A DNA stretch of 64,000 nucleotides from Chrysophaeum taylorii (lineage: Eukaryota; Sar; Pelagophyceae; Pelagomonadales; Pelagomonadaceae). Positions 33,436 through 43,901 of this stretch are shown here, in pieces. The position numbers were made by a program, and so were the translations under genes. The notes beneath the pieces were generated by a model. The model made no database searches and was not told the DNA's origin. It saw nothing but the letters and a program-made list of their open reading frames with translations. Within the stretch, counting starts at the first letter, position 1; the number at the start of each line of letters is the position of its first letter. The stretch lies in NCBI GenBank assembly GCA_029834535.1, contig JAQMWT010000029.1, forward strand, positions 62,001-126,000, written 5' to 3'.

Positions 33436-34861
33436 CATCGTCGTCGTCGTCGAGGGTGAGGAGAGCATGCCTCTTCTTACCCGCCGAGATCTTGAGAGCG
33501 TCGAGGTCGGCGAAATTGGAAGTTGAAATTGTGGCGTCGACGTCAGTGATTTTAACGTCTTGAAGGCGAGCGCCGCCTTGAGTAATGAGGCGCTTGGCCT
33601 CGCCCTTGGACTTGGCAAATTGTAGGCGAACGAGAAGGTCGGCGACGGGGACGGCGTTGCCGTCGGCAAGGCTCGAAAGGAGGCTGAGCTTGGGGAGCGC
33701 GGCGTTCATTTGTTGCTGAGTGCCGGCCGCCCCAAAGAGCGCATCCACAGCTGCATGGATGGGCGGGAGGGCGTCGGAGCCGTGGAGTAAGGCGGTGGTT
33801 TCGTCGGCGAGGCGGCGTTTGGCGGCGTTGATGGCGGGTGCCTCGCCGAGGTCGATCGAATCTATTTCGTCGACCGGAACTTCGGTAAAGAGCTTGAAGA
33901 AGCGTCGAACGTCGGCGTCGGCGACGTTGCGCCAGAACTGCCAGTAATCGTAGGGTGGCAGCCGATCGGCGGTAAGCCAGACGGCGCCGTCGGCCGTCTT
34001 GCCCATCTTCTTGCCGTCGGCGGTGGCGACGAGCGGCGCCGTGAGGCCCACGAGCTTGGCACCGTCGATGCGGCGCCCAAGCTCGACGCCGCTGACGATG
34101 TTGCCCCACTGGTCGGAGCCTCCGAGCTGCACGGTGACGCCGTGGCGCCGTCCGAGTTCGAGGAAGTCGTACGCCTGGAGGACGACGTAGTTGAACTCGA
34201 GGAACGAGAGCGGCTGCTCGCGCGAGAGGCGGGTCTTGACCGAGTCGAAGGTGAGCATGCGGTTGACGGAGAAGTGGGGGCCGAAGTCGCGCAAAAAGTC
34301 AACGTACTTGAGCTCCTCGAGCCAGTCGGCGTTGTTAACGAGAACCGCGTCGGTCGGGCCGTCGCCAAACGAGAGAAACTTGCTGAAGATCGAGGTAATG
34401 CCGTCGACGTTGGCTTGGATCGTCGCGTCGTCGAGCATCTTCCGCGACTCGTCCTTGCCCGACGGGTCGCCGACGCGCGTCGTGCCGCCGCCGACCAGAA
34501 CGATCGGCTTGTGGCCCGTCCGTTGGAGCAACCGCAGCACCATGATTTGCAGCAACGACCCCACGTGGAGCGACGATGCTGTCGCGTCGAATCCGAGGTA
34601 CGCCGCGATCGAATCGCTCGCCATCTGGGTGTCGAGGTACTCGAGGTCGGTGCACTGGTGCAAGTACCCGCGCGCGACGAACTCCTTGATGAATGCCGAA
34701 GAGTACGTGGCCTCGTCGGTTGTTGCTGTTGGTTGGGGCGCTGTCGTCGCGCATCGGCGCACGATGCGGGTCGTCGTCGTCGTCGTGAATGCCGCCGTTC
34801 GCCGGAGCAGCAGACACATGACGACGATGACGCTCTCTTCTTGCCACCACCACCACCTCAT
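33410..34861 (-). CDS. Tyrosyl-tRNA synthetase, bacterial/organellar type
   Basis: The protein has 483 residues from ATG 34,861. A second ATG at 34,819 would give MCLLLRRTAAFTTT. It charges tRNA-Tyr with tyrosine. Class I landmarks are present: LHVGSLLQI as the HIGH region, GDPSGKDESR, QLGGSDQWGNI for tyrosine and ATP binding, and KKMGKT as the KMSKS loop. A C-terminal S4-like RNA-binding part follows (LLVRLQFAKSKGEAKRLI). This layout is bacterial TyrRS, so the enzyme serves organelles. The N-terminal hydrophobic stretch followed by AAFTT resembles a plastid pre-sequence. Dual plastid and mitochondrial use is plausible. An Asp run precedes the C-terminus. It is divergent from the cyclin gene, with 146 bp between start codons. 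Confidence 0.94.
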   Translation of the reverse strand: MRWWWWQEESVIVVMCLLLRRTAAFTTTTTTRIVRRCATTAPQPTATTDEATYSSAFIKEFVARGYLHQCTDLEYLDTQMASDSIAAYLGFDATASSLHVGSLLQIMVLRLLQRTGHKPIVLVGGGTTRVGDPSGKDESRKMLDDATIQANVDGITSIFSKFLSFGDGPTDAVLVNNADWLEELKYVDFLRDFGPHFSVNRMLTFDSVKTRLSREQPLSFLEFNYVVLQAYDFLELGRRHGVTVQLGGSDQWGNIVSGVELGRRIDGAKLVGLTAPLVATADGKKMGKTADGAVWLTADRLPPYDYWQFWRNVADADVRRFFKLFTEVPVDEIDSIDLGEAPAINAAKRRLADETTALLHGSDALPPIHAAVDALFGAAGTQQQMNAALPKLSLLSSLADGNAVPVADLLVRLQFAKSKGEAKRLITQGGARLQDVKITDVDATISTSNFADLDALKISAGKKRHALLTLDDDDDDEKPQGGL

Positions 34862-35007
34862 CCCGTATGACTCTAGGGTTTGTTTCGAAACACCTTCGCG
34901 GTAGCCGCCGATGAGATGCGGTTGTGATGGTGTCATCTCCCGTAACGACAATAAGCCAGTGAGACGCGGTTCGGAGCGCGTCGCTCTCACTCTGTCTCAG
35001 GCGTGTG

Positions 35008-36400
35008 ATGGCTCGGGGGGGCGAGCCAAAGGTCGTCCCGGCGGCGCGCGACAGCGGCGACCAAAAGGCGCAGCTCGTGTACGACGGCGGTTCGCGCGGG
35101 CAAGTGTACGCCGAGCTCGAGCGGCCACAACCATCGATCCCCGAGGAGGAGGAGAAGACCTCAGGGACGCGCGCCGTCGCGTCGAGCGCGGAGTCGCCGG
35201 ACCCGCGATTCGTTCTGACGCACGAAGTCGCGTCGCCCGCGTTACCGCGAAGAGTACACTACCGAACTCCGATCAATCGGCTCTCGACGCGGCGCTACGA
35301 GGCCGTTGGCTCGAGCGAAGGCTCGGTCGCTAAGCCGGACCACGACGACTGCCTGCGACGAACGGCCGTCGTCGTCCACAAGCACGTCGCGACCTGCGAA
35401 GCGAGGGAAGCCCGAGCCCGAGCCCTACGCAAACCGCGATCCCTCGACGTCCAGTTTCGCGCCGAAGCGAGGGAAGCCCGAGCCCTACGCAAACCGCGAT
35501 CCCTCGACGTCCAGTTTCGCGCCGAAGCGAGCCGCGTCTTCCACGAGACCAACTACGCGACCCCCCGCTTCGACCTCTCCACCTACCGCCTCCCGCTCGC
35601 CTGGACGGGCTTCCAGTACTCGATGCGAAAAGTCCGCGAGCACTATTTCTCGCCCTCGATGGAAGACGTCTACGACTTCCTCTCGACCCTCTTCGTCCGC
35701 GCCCACCTCTCCTCGGAGTGCTCCATCGTCTGCCTCATCTACGTCGAGCGACTCATGGACAAGGGACAGGTCTCGCTTCTCGCCGCGACCTGGCGACCCG
35801 TTCTCCTCTGTTCGATGCTCCTCGCTTCCAAGGTTTGGCAGGACTGCGCGAGCTGGTACGGACCTCCCCCTGGATTGGTGGCTCATCTTCTATGTCCCAG
35901 GAACATCGAGTTTTCCGTCGTCTACCCGGAGTATTCGCTCGCCTCCATCAACCTGTAAGCACCAACGCGGTAGCCTTAGCCCCCCCCATCTTTGCGACCA
36001 CCGCCCTGCCCTTTTGCGACCAACCCTGCCCCTTCGACGATAAAACCCCGCTCGCACCCAGGCTTGAACGAAACTTTGTTGCCGCCCTCGGCTGGGACAT
36101 GTACATCTCCCAGTCCCTCTACGCCAAGTTCGAACCCCGCGTCCCGTAACCGACGTTCTTCTTCTCGTTCTTGTTGTTGTTCAACGAAAAGAAAAAAAAA
36201 AAAAATCCGAGTAACCTTCGGGCTCGCGCAGATATTACTTCGCCCTCCGCTCTCTCAACGAGAAGCACGATTTTCGACGGCGCTACAACCACTTCGTCAT
36301 CCGGACCACCAACGAGAAGCCCGAGGGGGCCATCAACGTCCAACGCCGGTCCGACAAGCTCAGTTCCGACTGGTCCAAGGTTCTCTCGAAATCGCTCTAA
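35008..36400 (+). CDS. Cyclin-Y/PHO80-like cyclin, four exons
   Basis: Model: exons 35,008-35,855, 35,901-35,954, 36,062-36,127 and 36,232-36,400, giving 378 residues with all GT-AG introns (45, 107 and 104 nt). The cyclin box holds SSECSIVCLIYVERLM, LLCSMLLASKVWQDCASWN and LERNFVAALGWDMYIS, then YAKYYFALRSLNEK. These match the cyclin-Y/PHO80 branch, which activates PCTAIRE/Pho85-type kinases. Splice sites were set by this family match. The first 170 residues are low-complexity, and a stretch is duplicated in tandem (35,398-35,523). The first ATG in frame is 35,008. It is divergent from the TyrRS gene. Strong assignment to the family; the partner kinase is unknown. Confidence 0.87.
35398..35523 (+). 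repeat. In-frame tandem duplication inside the cyclin gene
   Basis: Units of 66 bp (35,398-35,463) and 60 bp (35,464-35,523) encode EAREARARALRKPRS-LDVQFRA and the same without one Arg-Ala pair. A third unit begins at 35,524 and diverges after eight bases. The frame is kept. The near identity of the two units indicates a recent duplication. Confidence 0.88.
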
Positions 36401-36575
36401 GAATAGGAGGAGGAGGAGGAGGAGGAGGAGGAGAAGAGGCCGGCGGCTCGGCGACTCCTCCCTCCACTTCAAGTCGTGATGTTAAGCGCGCGTTGTCGCA
36501 CTCGAGCGCACGCCTCGAGGTGTGCTGTGCTAGCCAGATTTTTTTCACGAAGAAAGGAGTTCCGATACTGAAAAA

Positions 36576-37989
36576 TTAAGCATAGTCTTTGCACGCCGAC
36601 GTGAGGCACGTGTGAACAAAGACGTAGATGGTAACGATAGGCGAGATAAGGATAACGACGACGCAAGCGGCGAGAAAAAGGTTTGAGAGCGCGGGGTTGT
36701 AGAGGAAACTCCTATTCGGAGTCGAAGAGGAGGATGCGCGGCGAAGACAGGTCGCCTTGAAGGCAAGTGTCGGGATAAGGAAACAGCACGTTGCCGTCGG
36801 GATTTGGCCGGTCAAGGCGATGACGAGCTCGAAGACGCCGACGACGAGGGCTCGCGGAATGGAGGCCATGATGAGAAGCGGCGTGGCGAAGAGAACCGCG
36901 GTAATGGCAATGTACTTCACCGTGGGGATCTGAAGTGGATTGATGTCGAAAAAGCGAAGCGCGAAGAGGCGCATGATCACAAAGTCGTTCGGAATGTACA
37001 TCATGAGGTGGAAAATCGTGAAGACCGACAAGACCTTCGTGAGCGGGTTCGTCTCGTCGAGCGACTGGATGATGTTGGAAACCGGCGACGAGCCGACGGC
37101 AGCGACGCCGCCGAGACCCATGATCCCCAGAAGCGTCGCGCCGACCAAAATTGACGATAGGACGACGTTCCGCACCGCCGGCCTGTCGGTCGAGACCATC
37201 GAGGCGTACATCTCGTGAACGACAAACTGGACCGTCATGGCGTAGGCGTAGTTGCCGAGGAGGGCAAAGGGCGCCAAGGCCGAGTCGGGCCAGAGGGGAA
37301 TCGCGTGACGCCCGTGGACGACGCCTGTGATCGCGATGGCGAACGTAGTGACGGTGATGCAACCGATCGAGATAATCGAGACGGGCGTGAGCTCTCCGTA
37401 CGACCGAAGAAAGCACGCCGGCGACAGAAACACCGCGCACAACGTCATGAATGACGGGTAATTGTTGATGCCGAGGAACGGCGGCCGCGTCGGAGCGAAC
37501 AAATCGGCGCCGAGCAAACCGATGACGTTGAAGTACGACATGAGCGCGCCAAAACACATGAGCGCCGCGCAGAGGTCGAGCCCGCGTCGCCACCTCAGAC
37601 CGAGCGCCGCTTCCACGATTTCAGACAAATCACCGACGGGCATGTCGACCTCCTTGCCAACCTCGAGAACCATCAAGCTCGTCGCGTAGACGAACCCTCC
37701 AAAGGTCGCGAGCAAAACCAGCGCGAGCACGACGCCCGTCTTCGAAAACACGTACGGAAACGACAGGATCCCCTGCGACGACGCTACGGGGACGCGGACC
37801 AATATCGCTCACACTCCCGATCATCGAGTTCGTCAGCTGCACGACGCTAAACAACGCGTTGTTCAGCTCGGGTGGCCGTTCCGGCCGCTGCGAGTCCTTC
37901 CAAGCGCGCGCCACGTCCTCGCCAAGCAACGGCACGTGCTTCGTGTCACTCGCGCGCGACGACGCTCTTGACTCGCTCGAGCTTTCCAT
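36576..37989 (-). CDS. Second AAAP amino-acid permease, two exons
   Basis: Model: exon 1 37,989-37,813, a 40-nt GT-AG intron (37,812-37,773), exon 2 37,772-36,576, giving 457 residues. The intron splits the helix 1 signature, which reads VQLTNSMIGS then GILSFPYVFSKTG after splicing. This is the AAAP family hallmark and fixes the splice. A Ser-rich N-terminus (MESSSESRASSRAS) precedes about 11 membrane helices. Likely a secondary amino-acid transporter, SLC38-like; substrate and membrane are unknown. The 3' end is 176 bp from the cyclin stop and convergent with it. The sequence is distinct from the permease at 25.8 kb. Confidence 0.87.
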
Positions 37990-38069
37990 CTCCGAGCCGC
38001 TGCCAATCGGAAACTCGACCCACTCGACGACCCGCCCTTTTTTTCAACAACGAAATTGGTATTTCGACT

Positions 38070-39740
38070 AGGAATTCGGCACAAGCCTTGGGTTGGGCGT
38101 GCCACCCCGGCGCATTTCGTGCTGGCTAAAACCAACCAACCACCCGCCCGCCCGCGAGGAGGTCCTCGATGCCATTCCCACCCACCCGCACAGTCTCGGC
38201 TGCCCTGCGCGAGGCCTACGGCACGCACGTCGTAAATGCCGCCACGAATTCTTTTTCTTGCCCAGCCCTTCCCAAGCACCAACGTCGACGCGCGCTCGGT
38301 GATGGACAATGTCGACAACAACGTCGAGACCTTGTAAGTTCACGCGGCGTTGCGTGATTGGCACTACTTGTGACTTTCATACCGCTTGTCAAAACGCCCT
38401 ACCGCTGACGCGCGCTTACTGCGCGCACCGTGGGTACGAACACCGTCCGTCGCCGTTCCACTGGACGGTGGGTCGTGCGTGCGCTATCTCCACTGCGATG
38501 TATCCGCCGATCTCAAGGGGAGTCCCGCGCGCTTCGTCTTCGGTGTCCGAAAAACCCCGCGCGGTGTAGTAGCGTCCCGACCGCGTCATCATCAAGCTCG
38601 ACAAACGCAATGTGCCTTCCACGAGCTCACTCAAGCGGCGAGCAGACGTGGACGAGCTCGCCCAACACGCCAATGCCATGTTGTGGGCCTTTGATCTTTT
38701 CATGTCCGAGCAGCTTCGAACGACGTTCTAGTTCTGGCGGTTTGCGCTCGACCGCCGACTCTCAGGAAGGCGGCCAGAAGCGTGATGCCACTTACTCTGT
38801 CTGGCTGGCTGGCAATGTTGACGCGGCACGGGCCCTCGTTGCCTGATTTCGGACGATGGTTTCGCCTCCGGTTTCCGTGGTGAGATTGTCGTTGTTTCTC
38901 GCCAACAGTTCGACGGTGACATCCAAACTAGCGGCGAGGAGTTCCGCCCGGAAGAAAAGTTCGCGGCGTTCTGTCTGGCGCAGGTCTCCTTGACAATCCT
39001 ATCGTCCAAAACCTCATCAGGTCGCGCCGGAAGGCACCCGCACTCTTGCTGGCACCCCTGGTGTTGCCAACGCCTCGTTACGTACGGCGTGTCTGTCGGG
39101 TTGCCCGCTGGGGACTCTTACAAATTGTCTCCATACTTTGCTCCCTCCATAGCATGCACGCCCTGGCCCGCGACCGCGTCGCCTCGCGCATGGACTGTGT
39201 CCCACAGCATTGCTACCCTCCTAGGGCCGCCGCGGCCGTCTCCGCCGTTTTCGTGTCGCCGTCCTCGATTTCGTCGTCGGTGAGGCTGGTCGGGCATTTG
39301 ATGCCGGCGGCACAGTATCCAGTGCCTTGGTCTTCCCGCGCGGCGTAGTGGTGTTGGTATCCGCTCTCTCGCCTCCCTCAGCAACGTCGAATCTACGGCT
39401 CGCGGCGCCTCGCAGCTGCCTGGGAAGAGGGGCTCGCTGGGGCCTTACCACCGAAATCGGCCGCGTCGCTGCCTCGGGCAGCCCAACCCAGGGCGCCCAG
39501 CAGCAGAACGGCACACTCCGTCGCAAGTATGTCCGATCGCATTACGCGTACGTCCCACGGACTGGACTGGCCCTCTCCCATCTTTGCCCGCCCCCGGCTT
39601 CGGCGGCGACTCCGTCGAAAGCTGCTAGCTCTCTCGGGGTGCTAGCTTCTGCTGCGTTTCTGGTGTTGCGCCCTCGGCTCATAACAAATCCAGATATTAT
39701 GTAGGTCAAAATCTGCATCATAGGACAATGGGTTCCTTAA
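38070..39740 (+). pseudogene. Decayed coding region of unknown family
   Basis: No intact gene is present, but plus-strand segments read as ordinary protein: RFVFGVRKTPRGVV (about 38,530), DRVIIKLDKRNVPSTSSLKR and HANAMLWAFDLFMSEQLR (about 38,580-38,720), and GFASGFRGEIVVVSRQQFDG onward (about 38,860-39,000). They lie in different frames and are separated by stops, which suggests one old gene or mobile-element protein. I do not recognise it. The rest of the stretch to 39,740 shows no structure beyond short random frames. Confidence 0.4.
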
Positions 39741-40096
39741 GCTACTAGAGTATGATTATTAATGACAGTCTCAAGCAAGCAAGCAAGCAAGCAAGATGCA
39801 AAAGCGGCGATACCAAAGAGGTTGGGCGACGAACCACAGCACGAATCTTGATCCCACCCACCCTGTTTGCACACGAGACGTATTGTCGACGACGGCGTCG
39901 TGCTGGGCTGTTTGAGGTCGACTGCCACGAGGGTGCAAAAAGCGTGTGCACGCAGGGCACCCATTGGGGGGGGGGTGAAAAGAAGAAGAAGGCGTGCATT
40001 TCCAGCACTCAAAAAAAAAAAAAGGATCTCCTCGCAAAATGAATCGAGACGAAAGGAGCGCGCGAGCGAACATTATTATTATTATTATTATTATTA
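39741..40096. other. Simple-repeat-rich 3' flank of the mannosyltransferase gene
   Basis: The stretch contains (aagc)n at about 39,774-39,794, G and A homopolymers (about 39,966 and 40,008-40,023), and (att)n at about 40,073-40,096 next to the stop codon. No gene is seen. Confidence 0.55.
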
Positions 40097-41644
40097 CTAT
40101 TCGAGGGGCATTTTAGAGTCGGGACCGCAGTAGGGCGATTCGAAGCGATTGACGAGGACGGTCGCGGTGGCGACGGTGTCCGAGTCGTGTTTTTGCTGGT
40201 CGGCAGCAGGAGAGAGGTAGTATGTTTTTCTGAAGTCGCCGTCGAGGACCGACTGGACGTGGCAGCCGCGTACTTTGATGTACTCGGTGGTGCTCGGGTG
40301 GAGAAATTTTTCTCTATATTTTTCGAGGTTTTGGAAAGGGTTTGGATCATCGGTGCCAGTTTCGATCCCGCCAAAGGTGATGTGTCCCGAGGAGACGGTG
40401 TGGTGTTGGTAGGTGAAGTCGGTGTATCGCTTGCGGGAATGTTTAGGCATAAAAAGCTTGATGACGGCGGTTTGGAAAATGAGGTCGTTGCATCGTCTGG
40501 AGAAGATGAGGTTGGATCGGTCGAAGGCTCTGATCATGCGTGCGGCGGCGTCCGTGTCGAGCCACCAAGAAATGTTGGTGACGAACCAGTTGTTGTAGTA
40601 GCCGAGTTGGCCGGGGCCCGAGCAGTACCAGGTCATCCACTTTTTTTTGTGCAAGTGCAACATCGCGTCGTGGCGCGGGTCGACGCGCTTAGCCTGGATG
40701 AGGTTTGCCTTTTTGAGAGCCACGGCGAGGGAGGCCTGCATCTCGGCCTTGCGGCAGTGGCGCGGCCAGGTCCCGCAGAACTTGATGATGTGGCGGCTCT
40801 CGGCGTCGAGGTTGTCGCCGCCGCGCGGCGTCCGGCGGTCCATCGATTCCACGGCGTCGTCGACGAGATTATCCGAAGCGTCGGCATGGGACTTGAGGCC
40901 CGAGATGCCGGCAGCGCTAAAGTCGAGGCCACCGGAATCGCCCGCCGCGTCGTCGGCGAGTCCCTCCTTCCAGTGCGCGTGCGTCGCGTAAGTGTCGACG
41001 AAGTCGCCGAAGATGACCGGGCACTCGCGCGAGAGCGTTCGATAGCCGTAGGAGAGGCCGTTGGAGCGCATGTCCTCGAAGATGTTGTAGGGGATGGGCG
41101 ACAGAATGAACGAATCGTCGTCCATGCGCATCACCCACTCGTAGCCTAACCGGGCGAGCGTTCGCCAAATCGTTACGGCGTAGAATCGGATCATGAACCG
41201 GTACCCCGCCGAGAACTTCATCGTCGGGACCACCGGGAGCCAGGGCGGCGCTCCCCAGCCCGTCTCCTTGGTCAGCAAGCAGAACCGCACGTTCGCGACG
41301 CCGTCGAGCGCCGTCGCGTCTTCCAATCCGAGGTCGCCCTCGTGCCAAACTATGACGTCGCTCTCCCCAACCCGCAGCATGTTGTGCCGTAAGCTCTCCA
41401 TCGACGCATTGAGCGTGTTCTTGTGCGTCGCGTCGTAGCTCGAGTGCGTCTTCTGCCCCAGGTACACTATGGTATCGCGCGATCTTCGTTCGCCGGTGCA
41501 AAGCACGTCTAGCGACGTCTCCTTCTTCTGTTTTTTGGAGGGAACCTTGCGCGTCGTCGAAAACCGCCGGTTGGTCGTGTTCTTCCGCGACGACGACCCC
41601 TGCATGCAAAGCACGGCCAAGGCTACAAGTGTTCTCCTCCTCAT
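40097..41644 (-). CDS. Glycosyltransferase, GT15-like (KRE2/MNT1 alpha-1,2-mannosyltransferase type)
   Basis: The protein has 515 residues from ATG 41,644. MRRRTLVALAVLCMQG is a signal anchor, giving a type II Golgi enzyme. Landmarks: a nucleotide-sugar region YEWVMRMDDDSFILSPI with the DxD-like MDDD, AGYRFMIRFYAVTIW before it, and a late SWWLDTDAAARMIRAFDRS with a Cys-rich region. These resemble GT15 mannosyltransferases, which use GDP-mannose to extend O- or N-linked mannans. Family placement is by pattern only, and another DxD family is possible. The gene is a single exon. It is divergent from the tRNA-binding gene with only 80 bp between starts. Confidence 0.62.
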   Translation of the reverse strand: MRRRTLVALAVLCMQGSSSRKNTTNRRFSTTRKVPSKKQKKETSLDVLCTGERRSRDTIVYLGQKTHSSYDATHKNTLNASMESLRHNMLRVGESDVIVWHEGDLGLEDATALDGVANVRFCLLTKETGWGAPPWLPVVPTMKFSAGYRFMIRFYAVTIWRTLARLGYEWVMRMDDDSFILSPIPYNIFEDMRSNGLSYGYRTLSRECPVIFGDFVDTYATHAHWKEGLADDAAGDSGGLDFSAAGISGLKSHADASDNLVDDAVESMDRRTPRGGDNLDAESRHIIKFCGTWPRHCRKAEMQASLAVALKKANLIQAKRVDPRHDAMLHLHKKKWMTWYCSGPGQLGYYNNWFVTNISWWLDTDAAARMIRAFDRSNLIFSRRCNDLIFQTAVIKLFMPKHSRKRYTDFTYQHHTVSSGHITFGGIETGTDDPNPFQNLEKYREKFLHPSTTEYIKVRGCHVQSVLDGDFRKTYYLSPAADQQKHDSDTVATATVLVNRFESPYCGPDSKMPLE

Positions 41645-41724
41645 TGTGGCAGGCTCCAACGGCAACTCCTCTTTCCTCCTGAATTCAACAACGGAAGCAA
41701 CAACAACAAACAACACCGTCCGCG

Positions 41725-42973
41725 ATGATGATGGACCAAGCCCTCGCCGATGTCGTGTCGGCGCTGGGGGGCGGCGCGGTGGCGGGGGGGGGCAAAGCTA
41801 AGAACGCCGCGGCGCGGTTCGCGTGTAACCAAGTGCCGGCGCTGCGCGGGGCGACGCCGGCGGAGCAGGCCCAGGTGTCGATGTGGCAGTCGTGGGCCGC
41901 CAAGGCCGCTCCGGCAGCGGCGGTCGCGACGCTCGATGGCGCCCTCGCGCGGCGGTCGTACCTCGTCGGCGAGCGTCTGACGATTGCGGACGTTGCGGCC
42001 TATCTCGCGTGCGTGCCGGCGATGCCGAGCAGGCCGGGTCCCGCGGCGCGATGGTTCGATCAAATCCAGCGCGAGCTGCGGCGCGCATCGCCAAAGGCGG
42101 TGCTGCCAGGCCTCGTCGACGTGGCTCTGCCCGCAAACCTATCGGGGCCCGTGCCGGCACCTCGCCCCGTGTACGAAGAAAAGCCGAAGAAAAAGAAGAA
42201 CGACGACGCTAAACAAGTTCCCGCGGCCGGCGGCGGCGGCGCCAAACAAAAAAAAGTACCCGCCGCAACAACCTCGGATTCGTCGGATCCGTCGACCGTG
42301 TTCGCGGCCCTGGATGTACGAGTTGGGAAGATTGTCGAGGCGTGGAAGCACGAAGAGGCGGAGAAGCTGTGGTGCGAGAAGATCGACGTCGGCGACCCCG
42401 AGCCGCGAAGCATCGCCTCGGGTCTCCGGTTATTCTACAAAGAGGCCGGCGATCTCAAAGACCGCATGGTCCTCGTTTTTGCCAACCTCAAGGCGCGGAC
42501 GATGCAGGGGTTCAAATCCGAGGGCATGGTCCTCTGCGCTGCCGACGCCGGCCATACGGACGTCAAGCTCCTCGAGCCCCCGCCAGGAGTGCGATGCGTT
42601 GTTGTTTGTCGTGCGATGCGTTGTTGTTTGTCGTGCGATGCGTTGTTGTTTGTCGTGCGATGCGCTGTTGTTTGTCGTGCGATGCGTTGTTGTTTGTCGT
42701 GCGATGCGTTGTTGTTTGTCGTGCGATGCGTCGTGATAAAGGTGTTAACAAACCGCGCAGGCCAAGCCCGGGGACCGCGTCGTGCTCGAGGGTGTCGCGA
42801 ACCTCGAGCCCCCGGCCACCGCGTCCCAGGTCCAGAAGAAGAAGATGCTCGAGAAGGTCGTACCCCACCTCCACACCAACGCCGACGGGGTCGCGTGCTG
42901 CGGGGACAAGCCGTTTATGGTCCCCGCGTTGGGCCCCGTCGTCGCCCCCCTCACCAACTCCCCAATTTCCTAA
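41725..42973 (+). CDS. Arc1p/EMAPII-type tRNA-binding protein, two exons
   Basis: Model: exons 41,725-42,588 and 42,761-42,973, giving 358 residues. The first 130 residues look like a GST C-terminal-like fold (SYLVGERLTIADVAAYLACV), as in Arc1p and AIMP proteins. Then comes a Lys-rich linker, then an OB-fold tRNA-binding domain (VFAALDVRVGKIVEAWKHEE, MVLVFANLKARTMQGFKSEG, and in exon 2 AKPGDRVVLEGV and PHLHTNADGVAC). Such proteins bind tRNA and tether aminoacyl-tRNA synthetases in the cytosol. The 172-nt intron is almost filled by a 22-bp tandem repeat that begins at the splice donor. It shares an 80-bp divergent promoter with the GT15-like gene and lies 46 bp before the next gene. Confidence 0.88.
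42589..42735 (+). repeat. 22-bp minisatellite inside the intron, starting at the splice donor
   Basis: Six full units of gtgcgatgcgttgttgtttg+tc and one partial unit are present. One unit has a single t-to-c change at 42,665. The first unit starts exactly at the GT of the donor (GTGCGA), so every unit repeats the donor hexamer. The array has no stop in any plus-strand frame. Confidence 0.93.
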
Positions 42974-43019
42974 TTATTTCCTTGGCCGCGCCGCGATTCC
43001 GATTTTGTCATCGGAAAAC

Positions 43020-43901
43020 ATGCCGGAGGGGGACATGCTGGAGGGGTTGCCGGACCTGACGCCCGTGGCGATTCCGGGGGACATTGCAGCCGTGGTCGCC
43101 GAGACCAAGGTGACGCGAAAGAAGGAGCCCGAGTCGATCCAGCTCCGGAAAAACGGCGTCCTCGTGCCGGGAACGGCCGTGTGGTGTCACGAAACCCAAG
43201 TCGTCGAGGGTGTCGAGCGCGTGCGAATCTCCGAGCCCTGCGAGGGCTGGGTCAACAAGGCTGACGTCGCGTTGGGCCAGGTGGTCGTCGTGAACTCGAC
43301 CGTCGGGGCGACCGTTCGGAGCGGGATAGACCTCAAATCAGAAGTCGTGGGGGAGCTCCCTTACGATTCGCGGGCCTTCGTCGTGGAGAAGGCGACCGCA
43401 CCGGGGGGTAAGCTCCGCGCACGCATTATCGATCCCCTCGAGGGCTGGATTTCCGTCAAGTGCGTTTTGCCTATCGTCGACCGCGCGGGCGAGGTTCAAG
43501 CCGCGGGAAAGAAGGTCGTCGATCCTTCCGACGTCGGCGACAAGTCCATGGTCTACACTCACTACATGGAAATGGACGTCAACCGCATCTACAAAAAGCT
43601 CTGGGATACGGGCCTTATGTACGGCCCCCGCTTCCGCATGCTCAAACGCGCGTGGCGCACTGACGTAGACGCCGTCGGCATCGTCGGGCCCCTTAAAGAA
43701 GAGTCCGAAGGCTGGCTCGTCCACCCCGCGCTCTCCGACAGCATGCTCCATCTAACCGTGAGTTTTGTGGTCGACGACCAGTGATGCTTGACTTGACGTC
43801 GCGCGCAGACTGTCGCCCCGGCCCCGCCCGCCGGGGGTTGGCCGTGGGCGGAGGACTCCAAGGACGAGGCTGCTGCTGACGTCGCCGTCGAGGCCAAGTG
43901 A
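43020..43901 (+). CDS. Free-standing polyketide-synthase dehydratase-like protein with SH3-like repeats
   Basis: Model: exons 43,020-43,757 and 43,809-43,901 (51-nt GT-AG intron), giving 276 residues. Residues about 45-150 contain two SH3b-like repeats, each ending in R(I/A)RIx-P-EGW(V/I). Residues about 180-245 resemble the C-terminal hot-dog half of a polyketide dehydratase: KLWDTGLMYGPRFRML, then EGWLVHPALSDSML with the Asp position kept. The N-terminal hot-dog half with its catalytic His is absent. A Pro/Glu-rich tail closes the protein. No signal peptide is seen. It may be a detached binding domain or regulator; catalysis is unlikely with half of the fold. It lies 46 bp downstream of the tRNA-binding gene, same strand. 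Confidence 0.62.

Noticed and set aside
42600-42760. Continuation of the tRNA-binding frame through the 22-bp repeat as a repeat-containing protein
   Set aside because: The OB-fold consensus resumes exactly after a GCGCAG acceptor at 42,760, so the array is intronic.
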